The position numbers and the translations under genes are program-made. A DNA stretch of 64,000 bases from UBA12170 sp964293475. GTDB lineage: Bacteria; Bacteroidota; Bacteroidia; Bacteroidales; UBA12170. Of the stretch, positions 28,552-36,454 are shown piece after piece. The notes below the pieces were generated by a model. That model was not told the origin of the DNA. It made no database searches and worked only from the letters and a program-made list of their open reading frames with translations. Location: NCBI GenBank assembly GCA_964293475.1, contig CAXYYJ010000003.1:65585-129584 (forward strand), in the 5' to 3' direction. Positions within the stretch are counted from its first letter, which is position 1; each line of letters opens with the position of its first letter.

Positions 28552-28561
28552 AACTTTGAAG

Positions 28562-29257
28562 TTAGAGTGGGGAGTTTGTTGCAATATCCGAACTGATTTT
28601 TCCATCTGTTAATGTAACTATTCGGCGGGCTCTTTCCATAACCCGCTGATCGTGTGTGGCAAACAAAAAAGTGGTTTGAAGTGACTGATTGAGCTGAGCC
28701 ATTAAATCGAGCAAATCGGCGGTGGATTTGGAATCGAGATTGGCGGTGGGTTCGTCGGCCAGGATAAACTTGGGCTTGCTGGCCAAAGCCCGTGCCACTG
28801 CCACCCTTTGCTGCTCTCCACCGGAAAGCTCCTTGGGCCGGCGACTGAATTTATCGCCAATTCCTACCTGGTGCAGCAACTCCCGGGCCCGTTGTTCACG
28901 TTCCTTTTTTGTTACCCCCTGAAGTTCCATAATAAAAGCAATATTTTCGGCTGCAGTGAGCACAGGAATCAAGTTATAAGCTTGAAAGACAAACCCAATA
29001 TGATGAAGTCGAAAACTGATGAGCTCCCTCGATGATAATCCTGCTATATCTTGCCCATCGATGATCACATTCCCACTGCTCGGAATGTCGAGACCGCCAA
29101 TCATGTTGAGAAAAGTGGTTTTACCGCTTCCCGATGGACCAATAATGGCTGTAAACTCAGCTTTCTCAATGGTTAAATCAACTCCGTTAACCGCAAAAAC
29201 TGGCAAGGTTGACTCGTTGTATACTTTCTTTAGATTTTTTATTTCGATGATTGACAT
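28562..29257 (-). CDS. LolD-like ABC transporter ATPase
   Basis: Walker A GPSGSGKT at residues 40-47, signature LSGGEQQRVAVARAL, Walker B ILADEPTANLD and an ATHD switch. The 231-residue length and sequence fit the LolD/MacB/FtsE family. It energises the two FtsX-type permeases encoded just upstream. Confidence 0.92.
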   Translation of the reverse strand: MSIIEIKNLKKVYNESTLPVFAVNGVDLTIEKAEFTAIIGPSGSGKTTFLNMIGGLDIPSSGNVIIDGQDIAGLSSRELISFRLHHIGFVFQAYNLIPVLTAAENIAFIMELQGVTKKEREQRARELLHQVGIGDKFSRRPKELSGGEQQRVAVARALASKPKFILADEPTANLDSKSTADLLDLMAQLNQSLQTTFLFATHDQRVMERARRIVTLTDGKISSDIATNSPL

Positions 29258-29284
29258 AATAATTATGTTAAAATCCTGATTTTG

Positions 29285-30517
29285 TTAAAGACGAATGGCT
29301 TCGGCGGGCTGGAGTTTAAGAGCGAATCTGGCTGGAAAAACTGAAGCCGCAACCGCGGTAACAAATACCATGAGTGTTACTTTTAGGTAAAACCCAATGG
29401 TGGTGTAGGGAAAAATGAGAGAATTTAGTCCATAAGCATTCATCCCCTGACTAAACAGACTCAAGTCTAAGCCTTCGGACTGAAAATAGCCCAAAGTGAT
29501 AACCGATGCAGCAATGCCAATGGCAGCTCCGGTAACCGAGAGAAAAATGGTTTCCCAAAGTATCATGGCAAAGACCCGGGATTTATTCATTCCAATGGCC
29601 ATGAGCATCCCGATTTCCTGAACCCGCTCCATCACTACCATAATCATGGTGTTCACAATGCCGAAAGCCAGTGCAATGAGAATTATGGCAATGAAAAACC
29701 AGGCAAAATAGTCCATGGATTGAATCATTAAATCAAGAGTTGGGTCAATTTCTTTCCAATCCTGGACCACAATTTCTTTGCGGGTAGTTTCTTCCTTAAA
29801 AATCTTTTGAAGCTCAGCTTTGATTTTTGAAGTTTCCTCGTTGTTCTTAAGCGAAATGGCTATTTCTGTGGCGTAGTTGTCGGGCGTTTTTAGCAAAGGT
29901 TGTAAATGGGTTGTCAGCACAAAAACCTGAATGCCATCGAACATATCGTTTTGAGTATTGTAGATTCCAATGACTTTAAAAGCGCCATAGGATACTTCAC
30001 CCATGCTGTTGGCAAAGCTTAGTACAATTTTATCCCCAGGCTTGGCATTAAGTTTTTTTGCAAGTTTGCGGCCAATGAGAATCGGAATTTTGTCGGAGGC
30101 GGCGGGATACTTACCTTCTTCAATTTTTTCGTGAATGGAAGTAACTTGTTTTTCTGCATCCGGGTTTATGCCATTGATAAAAACGCCCGCGTTGTTTTCG
30201 GCGGTGGCAGCCATTCCGGTCTCTGTGAGTCGGGAACTAACCCCTTTAACCTGGGGAAGGCTGGCAATTCTGCTCATGAGGTTGTCGCTTTGGGGAATCC
30301 CTTTGTCTATGGTCTCGTTGACTAAGAAATCGGGGTGATGAATCTGCAGGTTTGCGGTTTCGTTTTTTATGGCAGAATCTACCCTTTGCTGGGTCATGCC
30401 CATGAAGAAAGCGTTGGTAAAAATACCCCCAAAAAGCCCTATGGCAATGGCCATTATGACGATGCTGCTCCGGAGTTTATTCCTCCACACATTTTTCCAG
30501 GAAATGAAAATTATCAT
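29285..30517 (-). CDS. LolC/E-like ABC transporter permease (second)
   Basis: An N-terminal helix preceded by SWKNVWRNKLRSS, a MacB-type periplasmic domain and three C-terminal helices with MERVQEIGMLMAIGMN between the first two. This is the FtsX/LolCE fold. It starts 9 bases after the first permease and forms a heterodimer with it by inference. Confidence 0.88.
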   Translation of the reverse strand: MIIFISWKNVWRNKLRSSIVIMAIAIGLFGGIFTNAFFMGMTQQRVDSAIKNETANLQIHHPDFLVNETIDKGIPQSDNLMSRIASLPQVKGVSSRLTETGMAATAENNAGVFINGINPDAEKQVTSIHEKIEEGKYPAASDKIPILIGRKLAKKLNAKPGDKIVLSFANSMGEVSYGAFKVIGIYNTQNDMFDGIQVFVLTTHLQPLLKTPDNYATEIAISLKNNEETSKIKAELQKIFKEETTRKEIVVQDWKEIDPTLDLMIQSMDYFAWFFIAIILIALAFGIVNTMIMVVMERVQEIGMLMAIGMNKSRVFAMILWETIFLSVTGAAIGIAASVITLGYFQSEGLDLSLFSQGMNAYGLNSLIFPYTTIGFYLKVTLMVFVTAVAASVFPARFALKLQPAEAIRL

Positions 30518-30526
30518 AGGTCAGGT

Positions 30527-31813
30527 TTATTTTCTTGAGTCAATGGGTTTGATTTTCAATATGTCCCAAATGGGATAAACAGCCACCAATATCGAAATGA
30601 TAAAAACGATGATTCCCTGGTTGATAAATATGGAAGGGTCGATGGAGAAGGGGATGATGGGTTCCAGATTATAGGTTTCCATCATTTGGGCCAGTTCGCC
30701 TTTCAGCGGAATGGGGTTTCTGTTTAGGTACATTACAAACGGGAAACTCAGGAGTTCGCCAACAAAAACGCCGGTAATACCAAGAACTATTGTTTCGGCA
30801 ATCATCATGAGAATGAGTTTGGTGCGTTGCATTCCTACGGCAATCATAACTGCCATTTCGCGGCGGCGTTCTATGGTAATCATGATTAAGGTTCCCAGCA
30901 AACCGAATCCCACCACAATGTAAAGAAGACTCATCATGAGTACACCACCGGCATTGTCCATTTCAATGCTCTGAACAATTTCTGTGAGCATTTGATCCCA
31001 GGTCATTACCTCATATTCGTCATTGAATCGATTATTGATTTGTTGAGCAGTTTCGGCGGTGAGATTTTTGTTTTTCATATCGATGCTCACTGCGGTGACT
31101 AAATTGGGCATAAAAGGGCTGAAAAGCAATTGAGCCTGATCGAGGGGCATAAAGATGAGCGACGAGTTTTCTTGTGGCGTTGGCAAGCTCACAATTCCGC
31201 GCACAGGAAACAGCCCGTATGCACTCATGCCCTGATAGCCCGAGCTGAGGATAACTAAGCTGTCCTGAAGCAGGGTTGCCCTCTTTTTTATTTTCATTTC
31301 CCCATGGGCATCAAAGGTTGTATCGGACGATATTCGGGCAATTTTTAAAAAAACTGCCAGATTTTCTGCCACAAGAATTCCTGGTTCGCCGGTGGTTAGG
31401 TATTCACCCCAAATGAGTTTTTTGGCAAGACCCGTATGAAGGTCTATTTTTTGAGGAATGGCTCCCATAATCATGGCCGCTTTGGTTTGTTCGCCCGATG
31501 ACGCCAATCCAAAATTGGTAAACTGGGGATTGATGTCTTTAATATTTTCGATTTTTAGCAAATCGGTTTCCAGCGCATCCGAAAGAATCATGGCATTGTT
31601 GATGTTCTGATTTTCCCAATATCCGGGTTTATGTATCTGAATATCACCCACCTGGTTAATGCCTGCAAGAATCATTATCTCGTAGCTTCCTTTTTGCATG
31701 GAGCGCATGAAAACGGAGAGAAAAACCGCCATAAAAATGGCACCCATGGTGATGAGGGAGCGGCGGCGATTTCGCCAGATATTGCGCCAGGCTATAATGA
31801 TGGTTGTTTTCAT
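30527..31813 (-). CDS. LolC/E-like ABC transporter permease (first)
   Basis: The same architecture as its neighbour: AWRNIWRNRRRSL before the first helix, a ~240-residue periplasmic domain, and three C-terminal helices with IERRREMAVMIAVGMQ. It starts 25 bases after the LolA-like gene. The two permeases are clearly homologous but diverged, like LolC and LolE. Confidence 0.88.
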   Translation of the reverse strand: MKTTIIIAWRNIWRNRRRSLITMGAIFMAVFLSVFMRSMQKGSYEIMILAGINQVGDIQIHKPGYWENQNINNAMILSDALETDLLKIENIKDINPQFTNFGLASSGEQTKAAMIMGAIPQKIDLHTGLAKKLIWGEYLTTGEPGILVAENLAVFLKIARISSDTTFDAHGEMKIKKRATLLQDSLVILSSGYQGMSAYGLFPVRGIVSLPTPQENSSLIFMPLDQAQLLFSPFMPNLVTAVSIDMKNKNLTAETAQQINNRFNDEYEVMTWDQMLTEIVQSIEMDNAGGVLMMSLLYIVVGFGLLGTLIMITIERRREMAVMIAVGMQRTKLILMMIAETIVLGITGVFVGELLSFPFVMYLNRNPIPLKGELAQMMETYNLEPIIPFSIDPSIFINQGIIVFIISILVAVYPIWDILKIKPIDSRK

Positions 31814-31838
31814 GTGTTATTTTTTGCGCCTAGGGGTA

Positions 31839-32609
31839 TTAATCAGGTCTCACATTTTTCATCATTTGCTGAGTGAACATTGATTCGGTAATATTATCCA
31901 CATTATAAACCGCTTCGGTGATTTCGAGTGTGGTTTTATGACCGGGTTTATTCACAGGAGTGAGCTCCAGAAGCGATGGCAATTCCTTGTTACCGAATAC
32001 TTTAATCTTGCTGGCCGTTTGAATATTGATGAGTTTGCCATCGTCGTCGTAAAAATGCGATTTCAGGCCAAAGTACTTGTCTTTACTAATCCACATAATT
32101 ACCTTTCCCCAAACCACCGGTGCCGATGGGAGTGGGGTGAGTTCAATCTGGTAGCACGGAATTCCATCAATGGTTTCTTCGGGTAAAAACTGGTGGCTAT
32201 AGTCTACTTCGAGTGAATTTTCTTTCATGAGCTCATCGTTATTGAAATCCGAACCCATCCAGCCTGACATCATCATACTTGGTGGTATTTTTATCATTCT
32301 TCCAATGGCTGGCATCCAGTTCCACATATTATTGTCGCGTTTTAAAAACACCTGTCCTTTGTCGCGGGCCGGAGAGATGATATAAATCAAATAGTATTCC
32401 TTACCAAGGCTCCAGCTTTGCATGGTGATTTCGCTGCTCCAGTCGGGGCGAACGATTTTCATGGTCATTTTCGATTTACTCGATTTGCCAATGGTGGCTT
32501 CATGAGCTTTAACAACAATGGCTTTGGCTTTTTCATCGCCCTGGGCCATCAGATTGGAGCCAATGAAAAGGCTGATAATCAGAGCCCACAGAATTTTTGA
32601 ATTGTTCAT
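31839..32609 (-). CDS. LolA-like outer membrane lipoprotein-sorting protein
   Basis: The signal peptide ends NLMAQ, followed by a single LolA/LppX-type half-barrel with YYLIYIISPARDKGQVFLKRD and WMPAIGRMIKIPP, motifs of the family called outer membrane lipoprotein-sorting protein. It is not a lipoprotein itself. It is first in a five-gene minus-strand cassette, and its -7 box is so close to the ATG that the transcript may be leaderless. It probably carries a lipid-like or lipoprotein cargo across the periplasm; the cargo is unknown. Confidence 0.85.
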   Translation of the reverse strand: MNNSKILWALIISLFIGSNLMAQGDEKAKAIVVKAHEATIGKSSKSKMTMKIVRPDWSSEITMQSWSLGKEYYLIYIISPARDKGQVFLKRDNNMWNWMPAIGRMIKIPPSMMMSGWMGSDFNNDELMKENSLEVDYSHQFLPEETIDGIPCYQIELTPLPSAPVVWGKVIMWISKDKYFGLKSHFYDDDGKLINIQTASKIKVFGNKELPSLLELTPVNKPGHKTTLEITEAVYNVDNITESMFTQQMMKNVRPD

Positions 32610-32945
32610 AACGACAAATGTATTTTAATGGTTGATGGAGCTCACAGGTATTAAGACCCATCAATCGCGGCATTAAAAGTAATCATTTTAGCGGATGTGC
32701 TGGGTAAAAAGGTGGTAAAAACTTACATTTCACTATTTGTTGGTACCCGGCAATAGTATAAGAATAGTAGCCAACCTCGTGGCACTTTACTGTCAAGTTA
32801 CAAGAAAGTTGAAGAGAGCTAAAGCCCTTGAACCTTTCTGTCGGCAGACTGGTTAACTCCTGTCACTGTCAATTCTTTTAGACTTATCAATCGGGTCATT
32901 TCTTTCTTGTAAATTTATGCCTGGCTAGGTAGGGTAGTATCGATT
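32610..32945. other. Intergenic region
   Basis: Apart from the -7 box of the LolA-like gene near its left end, I see no gene, tRNA or clear repeat in these 336 bases. Confidence 0.5.
32615..32622 (-). promoter_or_regulatory. Predicted -7 box of the Lol-like cassette
   Basis: Minus-strand TACATTTG fits TAnnTTTG and ends 6 bases before the ATG at 32609; transcription would begin at or next to the start codon. Confidence 0.55.
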
Positions 32946-34145
32946 TTACATTTTAATAAATCTATTATTCCCAACCAATTTCCCATTAGAATAAACCTGC
33001 ACCAAATAAACTCCCTGTTGCCATTTATTAAGTTGTATGGATAATTCTTCTTGCCCTTTGATGAGTGTTGTCTCATAAACTTGTTGATCCAAAACGCTTG
33101 TAATACGCAAATCTAACTGAAAATTGTTTTCTGTATTTTCAAAGCTTAGCTTTATTTCCTCAAATGCGGGGTTGGGATAAATAATTAATTTTTCTTCTAT
33201 ATCAACATGATTTTTAATATTAGTATAGTCTGGCGTAAGATCATGATAGTAGGTGGTAAAAGTTTGGCCACAATCTGATGAATAGTCAATATAGAGCTGT
33301 CTGTGCGTAAAATCGGGCGACATGGTTTTTCTAAACACATAGAACGAGCATGGTTCTCTACCGGCAGTAAATTCCACAGCCCAATCCCAAAAGTCAATAA
33401 ACTCCGATTCATATTGCTCAGTCCATGTAGTTCCATAATCCTGACTATAAAAAATCTTAAAATGATAATTGGGCCACCAGGAAACCAGGTAAAGCTCTCC
33501 TTCTGTAGCTCCTCGTGAAATCTCAGGATGATGCCCTTCTATTGCATACCTAGCCACAGTAGTATCTATAGGTATTGTGGAAAAGGATTCACCAAAATCA
33601 TCACTTATCAATAATAAGTATACTCCATCATCAGCAATATCAAGCCCAAATAGCATATTAGAAGCAAATCCAACTTCCAACATGCCCCTTGCATCTATAT
33701 TGATTACATTAAAAGTATTACCGTAATCACTACTTTTCCATATAGTTCCTGCACGGCTCCTGTATATTTGCCCATGCATATTTCCACTAGTAAAACTACC
33801 AATGGGGGCACTATCCATTATCATTTCCCAATTTTCGCCATAATCAATGCTTCTCCATAATTCATTAGGCGTATAGCTGTAATTATAAAGAACTCCTTCT
33901 GTAGAGTCAGATACTATTTCTCTTATCCTCATTTCTCCTGGAAAAGGCAAATCAAGACTGCTATATTGTACATATAAATGCTCGCCATTATCGGGGCTTC
34001 TAAATATACCATTACGCGGTGCTTCTTCATCGGCAAACCAAGCTGTGGCAATATAAAACTCACCATTAATTGATCCTCTTGTAACTTGAGAGTAACCATT
34101 TATTATAAAAATAAAAAACAAAATTAAGAGTGCTGTATTTTTCAT
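32946..34145 (-). CDS. T9SS secreted protein with sialidase-type Asp-box repeats
   Basis: The signal peptide ends NGYSQ. At least six Asp-box-like motifs (SxDxGxxW type: SIDYGENWEM, SSDYGNTFNV, SDDFGESFST, SQDYGTTWTE, SSDCGQTFTT) indicate a beta-propeller. The last ~80 residues form a type A T9SS sorting domain starting IYPNPAFEE, with WQQGVYLVQV and RFIKM at the end. Asp boxes alone do not prove a glycosidase; many such Bacteroidota proteins are adhesins or of unknown function. Confidence 0.8.
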   Translation of the reverse strand: MKNTALLILFFIFIINGYSQVTRGSINGEFYIATAWFADEEAPRNGIFRSPDNGEHLYVQYSSLDLPFPGEMRIREIVSDSTEGVLYNYSYTPNELWRSIDYGENWEMIMDSAPIGSFTSGNMHGQIYRSRAGTIWKSSDYGNTFNVINIDARGMLEVGFASNMLFGLDIADDGVYLLLISDDFGESFSTIPIDTTVARYAIEGHHPEISRGATEGELYLVSWWPNYHFKIFYSQDYGTTWTEQYESEFIDFWDWAVEFTAGREPCSFYVFRKTMSPDFTHRQLYIDYSSDCGQTFTTYYHDLTPDYTNIKNHVDIEEKLIIYPNPAFEEIKLSFENTENNFQLDLRITSVLDQQVYETTLIKGQEELSIQLNKWQQGVYLVQVYSNGKLVGNNRFIKM

Positions 34146-34650
34146 AGTATTTAATATTAAAAATTAAAGTTAAAAGTTAATATATTGGGTTGGAATACTG
34201 CAAAAAGTAAAACCTTCAATTCTTGTACAAAAAGCAGCAACGGCTCTGAAACGTGGCACATGGAATGATTGGCTATTACTTGTTTTTCAAGGTAATTTGT
34301 ATATGGATTCGAGATATTCATTTTTAATGAAAATTTTAACTTTTGGTTTGCATTTCAAAAATAAGTAAATATGTTATACTTTTGTTAAAATATTGAATTA
34401 TTTTCAAACTTTCTTCTTAATTTATCATATCGCATTGAAATTCTGTGTTTTACTCTATGCTTTTTTCAGTTCAATTTCTTTTTAGATATAAACTTTCAAT
34501 GTTTTTTTGCACATTGGCTAAAATTTATACTCTTATGGTTTTAGACTATTCTTCATTACAAAAAATCCAAATCCCGCCTGGTCGGTACAAGTTGTAATTA
34601 AATGCAGATTGGCCTTTGCCTTGTCGATAACAGAATTATATAAAATGTAG
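34146..34650. other. AT-rich intergenic region before gldA
   Basis: About 500 bases with long A/T runs and no credible gene, RNA gene or repeat. Confidence 0.5.
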
Positions 34651-34658
34651 TAGTTTTG
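34651..34658 (+). promoter_or_regulatory. Predicted -7 box of gldA
   Basis: TAGTTTTG fits TAnnTTTG and lies 18 bases before the ATG at 34677. It overlaps an in-frame upstream TTG (34656), which argues against using that TTG as start. Confidence 0.55.
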
Positions 34659-34676
34659 CCAAAAAAAATGGGAAGC

Positions 34677-35585
34677 ATGACTATTGAACTTCAAAACATC
34701 AGCAAACTATATGGCAGTCAAAAGGCGCTGGATCAGATAAATTTGAGCATCAATAAGGGAGAAATAACCGGATTGCTGGGGCCAAATGGAGCTGGGAAAT
34801 CTACATTAATGAAGATAATAAGCTGTTTTTTACCACCCACCGAAGGAAAAGCCACCGTTTATGGTTTCGATGTGATGGAGAATCCCATTGAAGTGAAATC
34901 GCGCATTGGCTATTTGCCCGAGCACAATCCGCTTTATCCCGAAATGTATGTTCGGGAGTATTTACAATATGTAGCGGGGATTTATAAAATGAAAGGCGAT
35001 TTGAAGGCCAGGATTGACGAGATTGTAGAGATGACGGGCCTTACGCTGGAACAGAATAAAAAGATTGGCGCCCTTTCAAAAGGATACAGGCAGCGGGTGG
35101 GGCTGGCTCAGTCGCTCATTCACAACCCCGATGTATTGATTCTCGACGAGCCCACCACAGGCTTGGACCCCAATCAGCTCGTAGAAATCAGAGAACTCAT
35201 TAAAAAAATAGGACGGGAGAAGACCGTGTTGTTGTCCACTCATATCATGCAAGAGGTAGAAGCCATTTGCGACAGAGTTTTGATTATTCACAAAGGCAAG
35301 CTCATTGCCGACGAAAAGACCCAGGATCTGGGGAAATTGCTGGGGAAAACCCAATCGGTTATTGTTGAGTTCGACAAGGCACCTCAGGAAGCAGAGTTGG
35401 GAAAAATAAAAGGCATTTCGAAAGTAACGAAAACCGGCAATTGCACTTATCAGCTTTTGGCCAAGAACGAGGTCGATTTCAGACAGGAATTGTTCCAATG
35501 GGCGGTAAAAAACAACATTCAAATTTTGTCGCTCAATAAAAAAGAGAGCAAATTAGAAGAGATTTTTCATGAATTAACCAAGTAA
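34677..35585 (+). CDS. gldA: Gliding motility ABC transporter ATPase GldA
   Basis: An ABC ATPase with Walker A GPNGAGKST, signature LSKGYRQRVGLAQSLI, Walker B VLILDEPTTGLDPNQ and switch STHIMQEVE, followed by the ~80-residue C-terminal extension typical of GldA (ending KLEEIFHELTK). GldA with GldF and GldG forms an ABC transporter needed for gliding in Flavobacterium, though many non-gliding T9SS bacteria keep it. gldF and gldG are not adjacent here. ATG at 34677 gives the usual N-terminus (MTIELQNISKLYG). Confidence 0.85.
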   Translation: MTIELQNISKLYGSQKALDQINLSINKGEITGLLGPNGAGKSTLMKIISCFLPPTEGKATVYGFDVMENPIEVKSRIGYLPEHNPLYPEMYVREYLQYVAGIYKMKGDLKARIDEIVEMTGLTLEQNKKIGALSKGYRQRVGLAQSLIHNPDVLILDEPTTGLDPNQLVEIRELIKKIGREKTVLLSTHIMQEVEAICDRVLIIHKGKLIADEKTQDLGKLLGKTQSVIVEFDKAPQEAELGKIKGISKVTKTGNCTYQLLAKNEVDFRQELFQWAVKNNIQILSLNKKESKLEEIFHELTK

Positions 35586-35676
35586 ATTAATCATTCAATC
35601 ATCCAAACCCATCATTCGCTCATTTAGTAAGGGGGGTAAGCTCATTTGTTCATTTTATAACAGAAAGCCACCATAC

Positions 35677-35777
35677 ATTTGCATCGTTGTTTAAGATACC
35701 CCAAACTAAAGATTACAACGCATTAATTTACTTCTCTCCAAGATTACGGCAAGCTCCCCCCAGCTTGCCTTTTTTAT
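35677..35777 (+). ncRNA. Candidate small RNA, copy 1
   Basis: A free-standing transcription unit with no open reading frame: -7 box TACATTTG at 35674-35681, then about 90 transcribed bases, then an intrinsic terminator (GGCAAGCT, six-C loop, AGCTTGCC, six T). Near the predicted 5' end CGTTGT (35685-35690) can pair with ACAACG (35715-35720). Between the hairpins is a pyrimidine-rich stretch with CTTCTCTCC. The unit recurs 202 bases downstream with four substitutions in 101 bases. No family was recognised. Confidence 0.65.
35749..35775 (+). terminator. Intrinsic terminator of small RNA copy 1
   Basis: A perfect 8-bp stem GGCAAGCT/AGCTTGCC with a loop of six C, followed by six T. Confidence 0.85.
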
Positions 35778-35878
35778 GTTCATCAAAGAAAATACGCTTA
35801 ATCGACCAAACCTAATGCTGGCTCATTTACTCCCAGACTGGGTTCATTTGGTCAATTTGAGCCAAATGAACAGTCTAT

Positions 35879-35979
35879 ATTTGCATCGTTGTTTAAGATA
35901 CCCCAAACTTAATTTTACAACGCATTAATTTACTTCTCTCCAAGATTACGGCAAGCTTCCCCCAGCTTGCCTTTTTTAT
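35879..35979 (+). ncRNA. Candidate small RNA, copy 2
   Basis: The second copy of the unit at 35677. It has its own -7 box TATATTTG (35876-35883) and its own intrinsic terminator. Three of the four differences fall in the loop enclosed by the CGTTGT/ACAACG stem and one in the terminator loop (CCCCCC to TCCCCC), so both stems are kept. About 475 bases separate it from the next gene, so it is not a simple 5' leader. Confidence 0.65.
35951..35977 (+). terminator. Intrinsic terminator of small RNA copy 2
   Basis: The same 8-bp stem as copy 1, with loop TCCCCC and six T. Confidence 0.85.
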
Positions 35980-36364
35980 TTTCTGTTTTTAAGGAATTGG
36001 GATAAATTTTAATTTAAATATCTGCTTACTTCTGTTCTGATATCAATAGAAAATTGACATAAATAGTTGATTGTAAATGAAATATGTTTTTGTGAATTGG
36101 GAACAATTATAGTGTGACAAGGTATTTTTCAATAACAAGATTGCAATTGATAAATAATGTTAATACCTAAGCTTGTTAGGGTGTAATGAACATATTTGCA
36201 ACAATAAAAAATCATTGCAACCCAGAGGCAAATATTCAGTCTTTAGGGCCATAAGATTTCCAACTAAGGGAAATGATGTCAGTTTTAAAATCAATTAACA
36301 GGAACCGATGTTATTTTTTACCCATTGGTGCGTCTTTGAAACAGAATTTAATAAAAATTAAAAT

Positions 36365-36451
36365 ATGAAACGAGCATTATCGTCTGAGAATCTGAATTCC
36401 TTGTATCAACATAAACGGAAACTATTATTCCCGATTAACCAAAAAAAATAG
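36365..36451 (+). CDS. Possible 28-residue leader peptide before the TonB receptor
   Basis: ATG at 36365 opens a 28-codon frame beginning MKRALSSEN and ending FPINQKK, with TAG three bases before the receptor ATG at 36455. It is basic and has no signal peptide or known match. The tight spacing to the receptor gene suggests a leader peptide or chance; coding potential cannot be judged from one sequence. Confidence 0.3.
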   Translation: MKRALSSENLNSLYQHKRKLLFPINQKK

Positions 36452-36454
36452 CGC

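Larger units (their letters stand above)
35677..35979 (+). repeat. Direct repeat, 101 bases twice at 202-base spacing
   Basis: 35677-35777 and 35879-35979 align without gaps with four mismatches. The intervening ~100 bases are not conserved apart from a short CATTTGGTCA-like patch before the second promoter. Confidence 0.9.

Noticed and set aside
32610..32945. tRNA or other structured RNA gene
   Set aside because: No cloverleaf, T-loop or terminator could be drawn in this gap.
35677..35979. Riboswitch or attenuator for the downstream receptor
   Set aside because: Each unit has its own terminator and promoter, and ~475 bases separate copy 2 from the next long gene; a free-standing RNA is simpler.
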